Positions 15,212 through 25,007 are shown, numbered from the stretch's first letter. The stretch is 64,000 nucleotides of DNA from OLB6 sp964620125 (GCA_964620125.1 CAZUGQ010000001.1:62001-126000); one strand, 5' to 3'. Notes: generated by a model not told the origin, from the letters alone. A program made the numbers and translations.

Positions 15212-16306
15212 TCACATTTCAATGCTTATAGGTGCTGACTCATTCCGAAGGTTGGCCTGTCGGATAGCTCGAAGCACATTGTCTGCAACACTTCTGAATG
15301 CATCGGCAGTTATGCTATCGGTGTGCCCTAACACGATAGGGACGCCTGCATCAGCCCCTTCCCGAACGTGCATATCAAGCGGTATCTCACCCAGGAATGG
15401 AACATCGTATTCAGCGGCAACTGCCCTGCCACCACCTTCGCCAAATATGTGATATCGTTTGTCGGGCATATCTGGTGGGATGAAATAGCTCATGTTTTCA
15501 ACAACGCCAAGAACATCAACGTTCACCTTTCGGAACATTTGAATGGAGCGCCGAACGTCTGCAAGGGCGATCTCCTGTGGGGTTGTAACCACGACAGCTC
15601 CGGTTAATGGAATACGCTGCGTCATGGTAAGCTGAATGTCGCCAGTTCCTGGTGGCAGGTCGAAAAGCAGAACGTCAAGATCGCCCCATTGAATTTGATC
15701 TACCAGAGTTGAAAAGTAGCCTGCAAGCATCGGTCCGCGCAGGATGGCTGCCTGGTCGCGCTGCATGACGAAGCCGATGGAGGCAACCTTGACGCCGTGT
15801 GCCTCATTGGGATAGCCGACGATCTTTCCATCTGGCCCTTGCTCCGCACGCATGCCGGCACCTGTAAGACCATACATCGTTGGTTGGGATGGCCCGTAGA
15901 TGTCGGCATCCAGCAGTCCAACAAGCAACCCCTTGGCAGCAAGGGCAGCTGCAAGGTTGGCTGAAAGTGTGCTTTTGCCAACTCCACCTTTGCCGGAGGC
16001 AACCGCAATGAGATTTCGAACTTCAGCGATGGCCGAGCTTCTCTGAGAGGTGGGCAGTCCGGTTTCTCGAACGTAGACGGACACCTCGGCCTGAGGATAG
16101 TTGGCAAGAATGGTAGCCGTAACATCATGATCTAGACGGCGAGCAACACCGTGCACGGGTTGAATCACGTGGAGGTAAATCTTCACGTGGTTGCCATCAA
16201 CAACTACATCCTGAACTGCCTGCAGTTCACGAAGTGTCTTGAGTAGATCGGGGTCAACGATGTCGTCGACAAGGGTTCGAATATCGGGTGTGGTCATATT
16301 CTTCAT
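15212..16306 (-). CDS. mrp: Fe-S cluster carrier ATPase, Mrp/NBP35 family
   Basis: Cytosolic P-loop ATPase that carries or assembles Fe-S clusters. About 364 residues from ATG 16304-16306 (MKNMTTPDIRTL; a second ATG follows three codons on). The N-terminal MIP18/DUF59 domain ends with YPQAEVSVYVRE; the ATPase has the deviant Walker A AVASGKGGVGKSTLSANLA, LLDADIYGPSQPTMYGL and LLFDLPPGTGDIQLTM. The longer upstream extension in frame is not expected in the family. It precedes the NifU-like gene by 32 bases. Confidence 0.93.
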   Translation of the reverse strand: MKNMTTPDIRTLVDDIVDPDLLKTLRELQAVQDVVVDGNHVKIYLHVIQPVHGVARRLDHDVTATILANYPQAEVSVYVRETGLPTSQRSSAIAEVRNLIAVASGKGGVGKSTLSANLAAALAAKGLLVGLLDADIYGPSQPTMYGLTGAGMRAEQGPDGKIVGYPNEAHGVKVASIGFVMQRDQAAILRGPMLAGYFSTLVDQIQWGDLDVLLFDLPPGTGDIQLTMTQRIPLTGAVVVTTPQEIALADVRRSIQMFRKVNVDVLGVVENMSYFIPPDMPDKRYHIFGEGGGRAVAAEYDVPFLGEIPLDMHVREGADAGVPIVLGHTDSITADAFRSVADNVLRAIRQANLRNESAPISIEM

Positions 16307-16405
16307 GTAACAAGCAGGTGCTGTGAAGGTCAGGCAAACACTGTTCACGCAGCCAGCGTTCAGGACAGCAAAACTACGCGAATGCAAACGCACGCCGCAG
16401 CATCG

Positions 16406-16413
16406 TACATTTG
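16406..16413 (+). promoter_or_regulatory. TAnnTTTG box upstream of the 16467 gene
   Basis: TACATTTG, 53 bases before the ATG at 16467. Between it and the gene is TTGAATACTTGGAGAACGCG. No strong -33 TTTG seen. Confidence 0.35.
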
Positions 16414-16466
16414 CAGTCTTGTGCCACCCACTGCACATTACATTTCTTGAATACTTGGAGAACGCG

Positions 16467-18515
16467 ATGAGAGCATCGCTCCTTTGTTTTGGCCTGATTG
16501 GCCTTGTAGGCACCTGTGTTGTCGAAGCTCAGGTAACAAAAACCATGTTGGCACAAATGCCTCACGTGGAACGGTTCGACCTAGCTCGAAACCTGAATGA
16601 GCCACCGGCTGCTACAATCCTGGCAACTGGAAAGTCCGTGGAAGGAACACAGGCTCTGACCTATACAAACATGTATCGGACGGATTTTTACCCTTCGTGG
16701 GAAATCCTGAATGAGAACAAGGTGTTTTGGTACGATCCGAAAACGAATGCTACGCTGCTCCTCCGAAGCAACCGTGTGTTCGACAACAGTGGTTTTTTAA
16801 CTGGTGGACAACTCCGCGCCTATATCACTACAGACAACGGTGCAAACTGGAGCGAAACCGAGCTTTTCAATGAAGCGGGGCGTTTCCTAGGCTTCCCCAA
16901 TATGGGCTTGGTCAATCCTGAGAATTCCGGAACCAGTGTTGCCAACCTGAACTGGATTCTGTTCTGCTCCAATTACCAAAAATCTGGGACGGATTGGAAT
17001 CGAAATGGGCAATATGGAATTTTCGCTCCTTCAAGTGGAGTGTTTACCTATGAAATGCCAGCTCCTGAAATTGCCCCACCCGATATGGATTGGTCTATAT
17101 ACGGTGATATGTTAAGCGTTAACGAGCCGGTTCCCGCTATCTATCACGTAAGCCGACTGAATAAAGCAGTCGACAATGGCCCAACCCAGTATGGTGTGTA
17201 CGGTATGTGGGGTTACGACTTCATTGCCGATGATTTCACGAATAATGGCGTACCAACAGCATGGGACAACAGTCAGTTCCAAACCCCGAACCCACCAAAC
17301 TTGAATAGCACACTGAACAGTTCGCCCAAGTTCGGTGCCGACAAGGATGGAAAGCTGTACATGGCAGTGAATAACATTTTCGTTAGTGAACCAGATGCCC
17401 GCGTTCCTGCGGTGAGTACGTCTATTGATCAGGGAGTAACATGGAGTGCCTTTAGCCGCATGCCTGCCAATCTCCTTGAATCCTACCGAACCACACAAGG
17501 GTGGGGTTCTGTGGTTGCATTTCGTCCGTACGACCAAGACGGATTTGTTGTAACTGGTCCTGATCAGTTCTCATATTTCTATCGACTGGCCGACTACGGT
17601 TCGGATGGACAATCGCTTACCTCCGTTCACCTTGTGGAGGCACGCTACGACGATGGAACCTGGACCTTGACGAAGGTTGCGGACATCAACGGTATCCCAC
17701 TTGAGTTCATTCGTCAGGATTCTCTTTCCGAGCAGATCTCTGAGTATGCATGGGTTGTTGCCTATTCTGCTGGTTCCCTAGGCAATGAGGTGGAAGTTGC
17801 CATAACGGCAGACGGACAAAATCTCCTTCTAAAGTGGATGGATGAGAACCCCGCATTTATCGACTCCGGTTTTGTGCAACCCATCGTGTATCAAAACCAG
17901 AGCGGGTCGTGGATCCAGGATCAGATAACCTCAATGACTGCAACAGACGTGTATTATTCATATCGTGCCGTTAACAGCTCATCTTGGTCAACACCGGTGA
18001 ACCTCACGAATGACCGTACATACGACCATGGCACGCGCATCCCACCGGTGATTGAAAGTCTGGAATCTGTACCCTTGGTAACGCTGAAGACCATAACCAA
18101 GTCTGAATACAATCAGCAGTACCCGTACCTGCCAGCACTTAACCAGTTGCCCGACATGGTACTAGACGCTCATGTGGATTACCGAACGCCACCAGCCGTA
18201 AGGACGTCCTTCTTCAACGCAATCAATCCTAGTTCGGTTCAGGAAACCTCCTATCCGTTCCATGTAAACGCCATCACGCCAAATCCAGCTCAGGATGATG
18301 CAGAGCTTTCATTCACCATGGATCATGCTGGACTTGTTTCTGTTGACGTGTATTCGGTTACCGGAGAACTCATTACACATGCGTTCGACGGCATGTTGGA
18401 TGCTGGTATGCATGGCCGCATCGTAAACACGAGCAGCTTGGCAACTGGCAGCTACTATGTGACCCTGACGATTGATGGCAAGCGACTAAGCAAGACGCTC
18501 GCAGTGGTCCGCTAA
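16467..18515 (+). CDS. Secreted protein with sialidase-like Asp-box motifs and T9SS-type C-terminal domain
   Basis: 682 residues from ATG 16467; signal peptide MRASLLCFGLIGLVGTCVVEA. The longer frame upstream (48 residues, basic, not hydrophobic) is rejected. Segments such as YITTDNGANWSETELF and STSIDQGVTWSAFSR are Asp-box-like (S/T-x-D-x-G-x-T/N-W), which suggest a beta-propeller of the BNR/sialidase type, but active-site residues cannot be assigned. The last 80 residues (FHVNAITPNPAQDDAELSF ... LAVVR) are a typical T9SS type A sorting domain. An intrinsic terminator follows. Confidence 0.75.
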   Translation: MRASLLCFGLIGLVGTCVVEAQVTKTMLAQMPHVERFDLARNLNEPPAATILATGKSVEGTQALTYTNMYRTDFYPSWEILNENKVFWYDPKTNATLLLRSNRVFDNSGFLTGGQLRAYITTDNGANWSETELFNEAGRFLGFPNMGLVNPENSGTSVANLNWILFCSNYQKSGTDWNRNGQYGIFAPSSGVFTYEMPAPEIAPPDMDWSIYGDMLSVNEPVPAIYHVSRLNKAVDNGPTQYGVYGMWGYDFIADDFTNNGVPTAWDNSQFQTPNPPNLNSTLNSSPKFGADKDGKLYMAVNNIFVSEPDARVPAVSTSIDQGVTWSAFSRMPANLLESYRTTQGWGSVVAFRPYDQDGFVVTGPDQFSYFYRLADYGSDGQSLTSVHLVEARYDDGTWTLTKVADINGIPLEFIRQDSLSEQISEYAWVVAYSAGSLGNEVEVAITADGQNLLLKWMDENPAFIDSGFVQPIVYQNQSGSWIQDQITSMTATDVYYSYRAVNSSSWSTPVNLTNDRTYDHGTRIPPVIESLESVPLVTLKTITKSEYNQQYPYLPALNQLPDMVLDAHVDYRTPPAVRTSFFNAINPSSVQETSYPFHVNAITPNPAQDDAELSFTMDHAGLVSVDVYSVTGELITHAFDGMLDAGMHGRIVNTSSLATGSYYVTLTIDGKRLSKTLAVVR

Positions 18516-18536
18516 GAATTGCTGCAACAACAACGC

Positions 18537-18575
18537 AGGGGATGGCACTTTGTGCCATCCCCTTTTGTATTTTCA
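18537..18575 (+). terminator. Intrinsic terminator after the 16467 gene
   Basis: AGGGGATGGCAC, loop TTT, GTGCCATCCCCT: 12 paired bases, followed by TTTGTATTTT. Strong stem with a T-rich tail. It lies 22 bases after the stop and ends just before the next ATG. Confidence 0.9.
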
Positions 18576-18578
18576 GCT

Positions 18579-19928
18579 ATGAGGGTTTTCGCTTTCATGG
18601 CTCTAACCTTGAGCCTTGGCGTGATGGTCGTATGTGCGCAAGGGTGGTCGCCCTCACTGGCCAATCGCTCCATTTACTCGGTATGCTCCAACCCACAGAA
18701 TCCGTCAACACTGTATGCCGGTAATGTGTCTCGAAGCATCTTTAAAAGTTATGATGGCGGCGAAGTCTGGGAGGAACGCAGCATAGGGCAGCCGGGTGGT
18801 CAGTCGCTCATACAATGTTTGGCGGTACACCCGCGCGACACCAACATTGTGTTTGCCGGTGGTACAGGACTTGCCGGTGTGTATCGCAGTACCGATGGCG
18901 GTGACACGTGGGCGGCGTGCCTTGAGTCACCCGATGGCTACCGGTTCGAACTTGGTGGTTCTGGTGCACTCACCTTCGATCCGAACCATCCCGACACGGT
19001 GTACTGCGTGCGGTTTGCCTTTGGTGAAGTATATCGATCCGCAGATGCAGGTGCAAACTGGGAAAAGATCAGTACACTGCCCAAGATTGAACCAACCGAC
19101 AACATGCGCGCCGTTACCGTTTGCCCAGACAGCAGTAACATCGTTATGGTATCAGGCCGCAAGTGCAGAATCTACCGGTCAACGAACTATGGCATTACTT
19201 GGGCAACCTACGACTCGCTAACAACCCACAGGGATACTGATGTAGGGAACTTTGCATGGAGCCTTACTACTCCCGGCACTGTGTACGCGGCTGTGCAGAT
19301 GTCGCTGGTTATCTACCCTGTGAACAGCGGGCTGTTCAAAAGCACTGACTACGGACGCACCTGGCGGAGAATAGCGCATCAGGACACATCGCTGTATGCC
19401 ATTCTCATCAACCGCACGTCGAATGGAGAAGAGATCTTTCTCGGTGGTAACCAATTCGACTTCCCTGCCGATCCCAGTGGACTCCTGGATGGCGATAGCA
19501 TCGTATTACGGTCACGTGGTTCGGACACAGTGTACTCCGACATCGGCGATGTACCGTGGCTGGAAAACGAGATTGGCGATGTAGGTACCAACGTGTGGGG
19601 TTTTGCCATAACACGCCGCAATGGTCTGCCTATGCTGGCCATGGCTACCAATGGAGGACTTTTCATATCCAACAGGGTTACGTCAGCCTCAAGCCCCTTA
19701 CCATCCGTGACTTCCCGATCGCTCACGGTAACATCGGAAGGATTTATGATTCCAAGCGAATGTTGGGAAGGGGCTTGGTATGCAGTGTATGACCTAAGCG
19801 GCAGGATTGTGCAACAAGGAAAAGGGATGGCAGCGCAGCATATCAGCATACCGACGGCCATGGCTGGCTGTTGCATCGTTGTGGTTTTTGTTGGCTTGCA
19901 GGTGTTTCAAAGTGTGGTTGTCCGATAA
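18579..19928 (+). CDS. Secreted Asp-box beta-propeller protein, T9SS-type C-terminal domain (copy A)
   Basis: About 449 residues from ATG 18579, signal peptide MRVFAFMALTLSLGVMVVCA. Several Asp-box (BNR/sortilin-like) motifs at regular spacing: STDGGDTWAACL, SADAGANWEKI, STNYGITWATY, STDYGRTWRRI. The C-terminus (WYAVYDLSGRIVQQGKG ... FQSVVVR) fits a type IX sorting domain. The role is unknown; such propellers often bind or hydrolyse glycans or bind partner proteins. The neighbouring gene is a paralog; the two are probably transcribed together as there are only 15 bases between them. Confidence 0.75.
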   Translation: MRVFAFMALTLSLGVMVVCAQGWSPSLANRSIYSVCSNPQNPSTLYAGNVSRSIFKSYDGGEVWEERSIGQPGGQSLIQCLAVHPRDTNIVFAGGTGLAGVYRSTDGGDTWAACLESPDGYRFELGGSGALTFDPNHPDTVYCVRFAFGEVYRSADAGANWEKISTLPKIEPTDNMRAVTVCPDSSNIVMVSGRKCRIYRSTNYGITWATYDSLTTHRDTDVGNFAWSLTTPGTVYAAVQMSLVIYPVNSGLFKSTDYGRTWRRIAHQDTSLYAILINRTSNGEEIFLGGNQFDFPADPSGLLDGDSIVLRSRGSDTVYSDIGDVPWLENEIGDVGTNVWGFAITRRNGLPMLAMATNGGLFISNRVTSASSPLPSVTSRSLTVTSEGFMIPSECWEGAWYAVYDLSGRIVQQGKGMAAQHISIPTAMAGCCIVVVFVGLQVFQSVVVR

Positions 19929-19943
19929 CGAAAGGGTGTCCTC

Positions 19944-21320
19944 GTGAACGTTTGGCAAAGAGTTCTCCCATGTTTTGTGTTTTTCATGGCATCAACTGTT
20001 TGCTTTGCTGCAAGCGAGATGGGTACGTGGAGGCTGATGCTGCCGATGCAATCGTACACGGTTCGCGTTAATCCACTCGACCACAGAAAAATCTACGTCG
20101 GTTCTTGGTCGAATCAACTGTTTCGTTCGGATGATGGTGGGGCGTCGTGGTACATGGTGGAAACAGGATCACTCTCAGCAACAGTGTACCTCTCCAGCTT
20201 GCACATCCCTACGGCCGACACCTCGATCATGCTAGTTGGCGGGTACAGATTTGCTGGAATTAAGAGAACGACAAACAGTGGTGATACCTTTCAAGTAGTT
20301 CTGGTTGACCGCAACCTCCGATCGATGTGGTTTATATCCGAAGCAATAACCGAAGCTTCGAATGGCCACCTCTTTGCTGCACGTGGTGCAACGTTCAACT
20401 CTATCTGGAAGTCCACCGATATGGGTGCAACATGGGACTCCGTTGGAGCAATCAGCAAGGATGAAACCGAGCGCCTTTGCACAATCTCCGCTCACCCCAC
20501 TGATCCCAACCTGTTGTTCGTTGGAGCCAAGCGCGGAAGAATCTATCGCTCGGTTGATGCAGGGCAAAACTGGACGAAGGTTCCCGTGCTACGAGGAATG
20601 GACTCGATCAAATACGATTCTGAGATCCCTAAGATCGTGTTCTCACCGATTAACCCCGACCGCGGATACGCCGTAGTGACGCCCTCGAGCGACACTGCGT
20701 ACAGGGATAATGGCGGTGTTTTGATGACAACGGATCGAGGGATGACGTGGGACAGGATTGCATTTGCAGACACAGGAATGTGGGCTGTAAGCGTGCGAGA
20801 CCTGGGCACAGGCATGGACGAAGTTACCGTTGGTGGTTTCCGTATTTCTCGACTATCCAATGTGCTAAAGGGCGACAGTTTGGTGTATCGTTCCACGGAC
20901 AATGGCGCAACCTGGAGTAGGTACACAAACATTGCATGGCCACGGGAGAATGACGTTGGCGACTCTATTCGCAACGTTTGGTCGCTCTTTGAAGGATATG
21001 GATCAAAGAAGCTGTATATGGCAACAGAGATGGGAACGTTTGTTCTGGACGACGTAACAAGCGTAAACGACCAAGAAGCATCGGAGGTTGGCTTAACTGT
21101 TCATCAGCGTGCGCATGAGCTGCACGTTCTTGATCAATCTCCACGGCTTACGGATAGGCAGTGGACCTTATACTCCATGCAGGCTATTCCAGTGGCAACA
21201 GGTGCGATTCTCGAACCGGAGCTGAACATTGACGTACACAACCTTGCAAGTGGCAGGTACCTGCTGGTGTGGGGCTGCGATACACAGTTTCGAACTGTGC
21301 CTGTAACGGTTGTGAGGTAA
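19944..21320 (+). CDS. Secreted Asp-box beta-propeller protein, T9SS-type C-terminal domain (copy B)
   Basis: 458 residues, paralog of the preceding gene. GTG start at 19944. Signal peptide VLPCFVFFMASTVCFA. Asp-box motifs RSDDGGASWYMVE, KSTDMGATWDSVG, RSVDAGQNWTKVP, TTDRGMTWDRIA, RSTDNGATWSRYT. The C-terminus DIHNL/VDVHNLASGRYLLVWG... VPVTVVR is consistent with a T9SS sorting domain. Same arrangement as copy A indicates a tandem duplication followed by divergence. A convergent-type hairpin follows. Confidence 0.75.
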   Translation: MNVWQRVLPCFVFFMASTVCFAASEMGTWRLMLPMQSYTVRVNPLDHRKIYVGSWSNQLFRSDDGGASWYMVETGSLSATVYLSSLHIPTADTSIMLVGGYRFAGIKRTTNSGDTFQVVLVDRNLRSMWFISEAITEASNGHLFAARGATFNSIWKSTDMGATWDSVGAISKDETERLCTISAHPTDPNLLFVGAKRGRIYRSVDAGQNWTKVPVLRGMDSIKYDSEIPKIVFSPINPDRGYAVVTPSSDTAYRDNGGVLMTTDRGMTWDRIAFADTGMWAVSVRDLGTGMDEVTVGGFRISRLSNVLKGDSLVYRSTDNGATWSRYTNIAWPRENDVGDSIRNVWSLFEGYGSKKLYMATEMGTFVLDDVTSVNDQEASEVGLTVHQRAHELHVLDQSPRLTDRQWTLYSMQAIPVATGAILEPELNIDVHNLASGRYLLVWGCDTQFRTVPVTVVR

Positions 21321-21325
21321 CGGCA

Positions 21326-21346
21326 ATGCTCCCATTGCGGGAGCAT
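21326..21346. terminator. Bidirectional hairpin between convergent genes
   Basis: ATGCTCCC, loop ATTGC, GGGAGCAT: perfect 8-bp stem between the stop of the 19944 gene (ends 21320) and the stop of the FAH gene (21347). No strong T-run, but position between convergent stops supports termination in both directions. Confidence 0.6.
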
Positions 21347-22333
21347 CTAGTCTTCCAGAACGATTGTATTACGCAGTGAGCCAAGAGCATCTATGCTGCA
21401 CACTACGGTGTCGGCGGGAGCAAGCCACCATTCCGGATCATACACCTTGCTGCCATTCAGCTCAAGGAAACATCCTGTTCCACACGTACCGCTGCCAATT
21501 ACATCACCCGGATAGAGCGTTACGCCATAGCTGGCACGTTCAATAATCTGAGCGAATGTCCAACTCATGTCCTTGAGATTACCACGCGACACTTCAGTGC
21601 CATTTACCGTTGTGGTCATTTCCAAGTCGTACGTTTCTCCATGAGGAGTAGCAATCCTCCACGGTTCGAGCTCATCGCGAGTAACCAGGTAGGGTCCGAT
21701 GGAGGTTGCGAAGTCCTTACCCTTGGCAGGACCGAGGTTGAGCTTCATCTCCTGCATTTGCAAACCTCTGGCACTCCAGTCGTTCATCACCATATAGCCG
21801 GCAACGTATTCATCGGCATCGGCTGCACTGATGTTGCGTCCTTGTTTGCCGATCACAATTGCGCACTCGAGTTCGAAGTCCAGTTTGTCCAGGTGAAGAG
21901 GTCTAACGGGAATGTCGCCTGGCCCGTACACTGCCTGATGGTTGGTGAAGTAGAAGATTGGAATTTCATCGAACTCTGGTATCATTTCCAGACCGCGATT
22001 TCTGCGAGCTGCCTCTACGTGCTGCCGAAACGCATAACCATCACGCATCGATGTTGGACGTGGTACCGGTGCGAGGAGTCGCACAGTAGCAATCGGCGTA
22101 GCAACATCTTCAGCAAGGGTAACGGAAGTTGACCATGACTCGATGGCCTTGGCATCGCGCATGCCGATGCTGCCAAGTGCGAGAAACGTTAGCATATCAG
22201 AAGGCGTGGCATCGAGCTCCAGCATCCGTTCCTTGTGCGCCCGTGCATGAGCGCGCTGCAAGTCAACAACAGCATCGGCAACAACGATGCCGATCCGTGC
22301 TTCTGGGCCGGACAAGTACGAAACAAGTTTCAT
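21347..22333 (-). CDS. Fumarylacetoacetate hydrolase family protein
   Basis: Metal-dependent hydrolase/decarboxylase family (FAH), 328 residues from ATG 22331-22333 (MKLVSYLSGPEARIGIV). The longer frame upstream runs into the neighbouring GT2 gene and is rejected. Core motifs: HLDKLDFELECAIVIGKQGR, YMVMNDWSARGLQMQEM, and the C-terminal VIGSGTCGTGCFLELNG. The exact substrate is not fixed by sequence: members cleave fumarylacetoacetate, acylpyruvates or catechol-pathway intermediates. It starts two bases after the stop of the GT2 gene. Confidence 0.85.
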   Translation of the reverse strand: MKLVSYLSGPEARIGIVVADAVVDLQRAHARAHKERMLELDATPSDMLTFLALGSIGMRDAKAIESWSTSVTLAEDVATPIATVRLLAPVPRPTSMRDGYAFRQHVEAARRNRGLEMIPEFDEIPIFYFTNHQAVYGPGDIPVRPLHLDKLDFELECAIVIGKQGRNISAADADEYVAGYMVMNDWSARGLQMQEMKLNLGPAKGKDFATSIGPYLVTRDELEPWRIATPHGETYDLEMTTTVNGTEVSRGNLKDMSWTFAQIIERASYGVTLYPGDVIGSGTCGTGCFLELNGSKVYDPEWWLAPADTVVCSIDALGSLRNTIVLED

Positions 22334-22335
22334 GA

Positions 22336-23793
22336 TTACCGTCCGAGTGCGTGGCGCAAGGACAATGTGCCAACGGTTCCAAAGCCGAGCAGAAACATGA
22401 GTTGGAACGGGATGGCGGCAATCTCCAGATATGAGATCGAGGTTGCGATGCCAAACAGGAAGTATGCTGCCAGGGCAAGCTCCACCACAACAATCCAACT
22501 GATTCGCCTCTGAACATAACGCTTGGTTTGCCAGCTATCAGTTGTTTTTTCGATGCGGAACTTTGGTGTACGCTTAAACTCGGATTTCTTGCCGATGATG
22601 GCTTCTATCACAGCCTTGGTGTTGTTTACGGCAAGCCCCATGGAACCAGCCATATACACGGGGAACAGCAAGAGCCTACGCTGCCAATCCAAATGGATAT
22701 CTCGCTGTGCATACAGATAGAACAGGAACGTAGAGATGGAGGCAAGCACGAAAACGCTCATCATGCTGAAGTATGCATCAAAGCCCCCTACCTCATTCTT
22801 GATGATAACTACAGGGACATTGAGAAAAGCAACAAGCATGATGAAGGGAAACACGATGTTGCTCGTAAGGTGTACGGTGCTCTCCAACTTGGTGGTGAGC
22901 GGTAGGTCACTGCTCCAGACGTGAGGCAGAAGCTTCTTTGCTGTTTCCACAGCACCCTTCGTCCACCGGAACTGCTGCGTCTTCAGAGAGTTAATGTCTG
23001 CGGGAAGTTCTGCAGGCGAGGTTACATCATTAAGGAAGACAAAACGCCAGCCGCGCAACTGTGCACGATAGGAGAGGTCAAGATCCTCGGCAAGAGTATC
23101 GCTATGCCAGTTACCGGCATCTTCAATGGTTTTCTTGCGCCATACACCGGCGGTGCCGTTAAAGTTGATGAAGAATCCCGCACGGTGACGTATCTGTTGT
23201 TCCACCACGAAGTGCCCATCAAGTGCCAAGGCCTGGGCACGGGTAAGGAATGAATAGTCTTCGTTAAGGTGTTCCCAGCGCGTCTGCACCATGCCAACCT
23301 TTGCGTCGGCAAAATGTGGAATGGTCTTCTTTAAGAAGTCTGGCTTTGGAACAAAGTCGGCATCAAAAATTGCAACGAATTCACCGCGTGCAACCTGTAA
23401 TCCCTCCTTCAGGGCACCAGCCTTGTAGCCTGTACGAATGGTACGGTGTACATGCTTGATGTCGAACCCCTTGGCGCGGAACTCCTCAACTAGCTCTTTC
23501 GAAAGATCAACTGTCTCGTCGGTACTATCATCGAGAAGTTGTATCTCCAGCTTCTCTTTTGGGTAGTCCATCGCACACACTGCACGTACTAGCCGATCCA
23601 CAACGTACAGTTCGTTATAATACGGCAGTTGAATTGTTACCACCGGAAGAGCATCCTCTGGCAATTCACGGGCAGCCGCGCGTGCACGCTTAGCCGTTTT
23701 ATGCCAATAGTAGATCATCACCAGACCGTGTAAGCCAAATGCAAAAAGAACACATAGGGCAACGAAGTACGTGAGCAGAAGCACGTTCTCCAT
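22336..23793 (-). CDS. Membrane glycosyltransferase, family 2, processive (cellulose synthase-like)
   Basis: 485 residues. Two N-terminal hydrophobic segments, a GT-A catalytic domain, and C-terminal membrane helices. Motifs: QLPYYNELYVVDRL, LDDSTDET (first Asp), FDADFVPKP, QTRWEHLNEDYS and QQFRWTKGA (QxxRW), the D,D,D,QxxRW set of processive glucan/beta-glycan synthases. A PilZ domain is not present. Product unknown: cellulose, another beta-glycan or a glycolipid are all possible. The start is ATG at 23791-23793; a short gap separates it from the LptE gene upstream on the same strand. Confidence 0.85.
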   Translation of the reverse strand: MENVLLLTYFVALCVLFAFGLHGLVMIYYWHKTAKRARAAARELPEDALPVVTIQLPYYNELYVVDRLVRAVCAMDYPKEKLEIQLLDDSTDETVDLSKELVEEFRAKGFDIKHVHRTIRTGYKAGALKEGLQVARGEFVAIFDADFVPKPDFLKKTIPHFADAKVGMVQTRWEHLNEDYSFLTRAQALALDGHFVVEQQIRHRAGFFINFNGTAGVWRKKTIEDAGNWHSDTLAEDLDLSYRAQLRGWRFVFLNDVTSPAELPADINSLKTQQFRWTKGAVETAKKLLPHVWSSDLPLTTKLESTVHLTSNIVFPFIMLVAFLNVPVVIIKNEVGGFDAYFSMMSVFVLASISTFLFYLYAQRDIHLDWQRRLLLFPVYMAGSMGLAVNNTKAVIEAIIGKKSEFKRTPKFRIEKTTDSWQTKRYVQRRISWIVVVELALAAYFLFGIATSISYLEIAAIPFQLMFLLGFGTVGTLSLRHALGR

Positions 23794-23838
23794 AGGATGA
23801 TCTATCCTCTCTCGAGTGTGGTTGTGAAGTGGTCTTGG

Positions 23839-24375
23839 TTACCAGTCGGAAGTCACGGCAATCAGCATGTCATCCACAATGCGGTCGATGGCCACCCGTG
23901 ATGCTGCCTCGCGTTCTTCCGTGGCGTTGTCCACGTTGTATACGCCAAAGTTTTCGAAGGTGCGCTTCCACACTGTTCGATTCTTCACGGCATCCACGTA
24001 TTCGACGTCGACGGCTACCACCATCCGGCGCTGATTTTCTAGATCGTCGCCTTGAACGTTCAGGATTTGATCCTGTACACGCACCAGAACGGGAGTGAGT
24101 CGCACATCGCCGTTTTCTTCCACCAACTGCAATGTGTTGTCAGTTCGGAAACGCCGGATGATGGACTCCGTGCAGTACTCTCGCAGGGTTGCGTCACCAA
24201 ATCCACTTCTGTCAGTTACCGTGGCAATGGACACGGTGTGGAGATGTTCCGGTACTGATCCCCCGCGAAATGAATAACAGGCGGATGCTGCCACCGCCAG
24301 CGTTACCATAACAACGTGCGAAACTATGCTACGACTGGCACGCTCCGCATGAAGGATAAATGAATAGATGTTCAC
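23839..24375 (-). CDS. lptE: LptE-like lipoprotein (LPS assembly)
   Basis: Outer-membrane lipoprotein predicted to plug LptD during LPS insertion. 178 residues; hydrophobic stretch MVTLAVAASAC with lipobox cysteine near residue 33, then YSFRGGSVPEHLHTVSIATV and FGDATLREYCTESI, matching the LptE pattern common in Bacteroidota. The rest has RVQDQILNVQGDDLENQRRM and WKRTFENFGVY. The start ATG overlaps the stop of the MBL gene by 4 bases (ATGA), suggesting coupled translation. LptD is not in this window. Confidence 0.8.
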   Translation of the reverse strand: MNIYSFILHAERASRSIVSHVVMVTLAVAASACYSFRGGSVPEHLHTVSIATVTDRSGFGDATLREYCTESIIRRFRTDNTLQLVEENGDVRLTPVLVRVQDQILNVQGDDLENQRRMVVAVDVEYVDAVKNRTVWKRTFENFGVYNVDNATEEREAASRVAIDRIVDDMLIAVTSDW

Positions 24376-25007
24376 AAGATCAAGAATGGATTGGATGTTC
24401 GTTCTGTTTCGATAGTCGTTGTTGGTCCGTGGCCCGGAAAGACCGTCATTTCACCTGGCAGCGTGAGAAGTTTGGATTGAATGGATTCCAACAACTGCTC
24501 CATGTTTCCACCGGGTAGGTCCGTGCGCCCTACACTACCGGCAAACAGTGTGTCGCCCACAAACACGCGAGTGCTGACTTCATCAACAAAACACACACCA
24601 CCTTCGGTATGACCGGGTGTGTGAAGCACCTTGAGGCGGATGCCTGCAGCAGAGATTTCCGTTTCGTTGGACAGCACAACCGAAGGTATCACAGATTCGA
24701 TGTGAAATGGTAATGGCCATACCGTGTGCCGATCCGGTTCGATCAATCGGTAGGCGTCAAGCGCATGCACGGTTACAGGTGCGCCGGTAGTCCGCGCAAG
24801 GGCTGCGCAATCGGCAACATGATCCCAGTGAGTATGGGTAAGAAGAATGTCCGTAAGCCTGCACTTCTGTTCTTCCAGAACCTGCAAAATGGCATCATGA
24901 CTATTCGGAGGAACATCAACGCAGAATGCCAGGTGAATGGAACTGTTGCATGCCACCCATGCGTTTGTTGCGACTGGACCACATTCAAGTCCACGAACCG
25001 TTACCAT
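24372..25007 (-). CDS. MBL-fold metallo-hydrolase (glyoxalase II-like)
   Basis: Cytosolic metallo-beta-lactamase fold enzyme of 211 residues. Metal ligands visible: HTHWDH, HTPGHTEGG, FVGDTLFAGSVGRTDLPGG (Asp) and VFPGHGP. The GRTDLPGG segment is typical of the YcbL/hydroxyacylglutathione hydrolase-like subgroup. It probably hydrolyses thioesters or related metabolites, but the substrate is unknown. Start ATG 25005-25007; divergent from nuoA. Confidence 0.85.
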   Translation of the reverse strand: MVTVRGLECGPVATNAWVACNSSIHLAFCVDVPPNSHDAILQVLEEQKCRLTDILLTHTHWDHVADCAALARTTGAPVTVHALDAYRLIEPDRHTVWPLPFHIESVIPSVVLSNETEISAAGIRLKVLHTPGHTEGGVCFVDEVSTRVFVGDTLFAGSVGRTDLPGGNMEQLLESIQSKLLTLPGEMTVFPGHGPTTTIETERTSNPFLIL

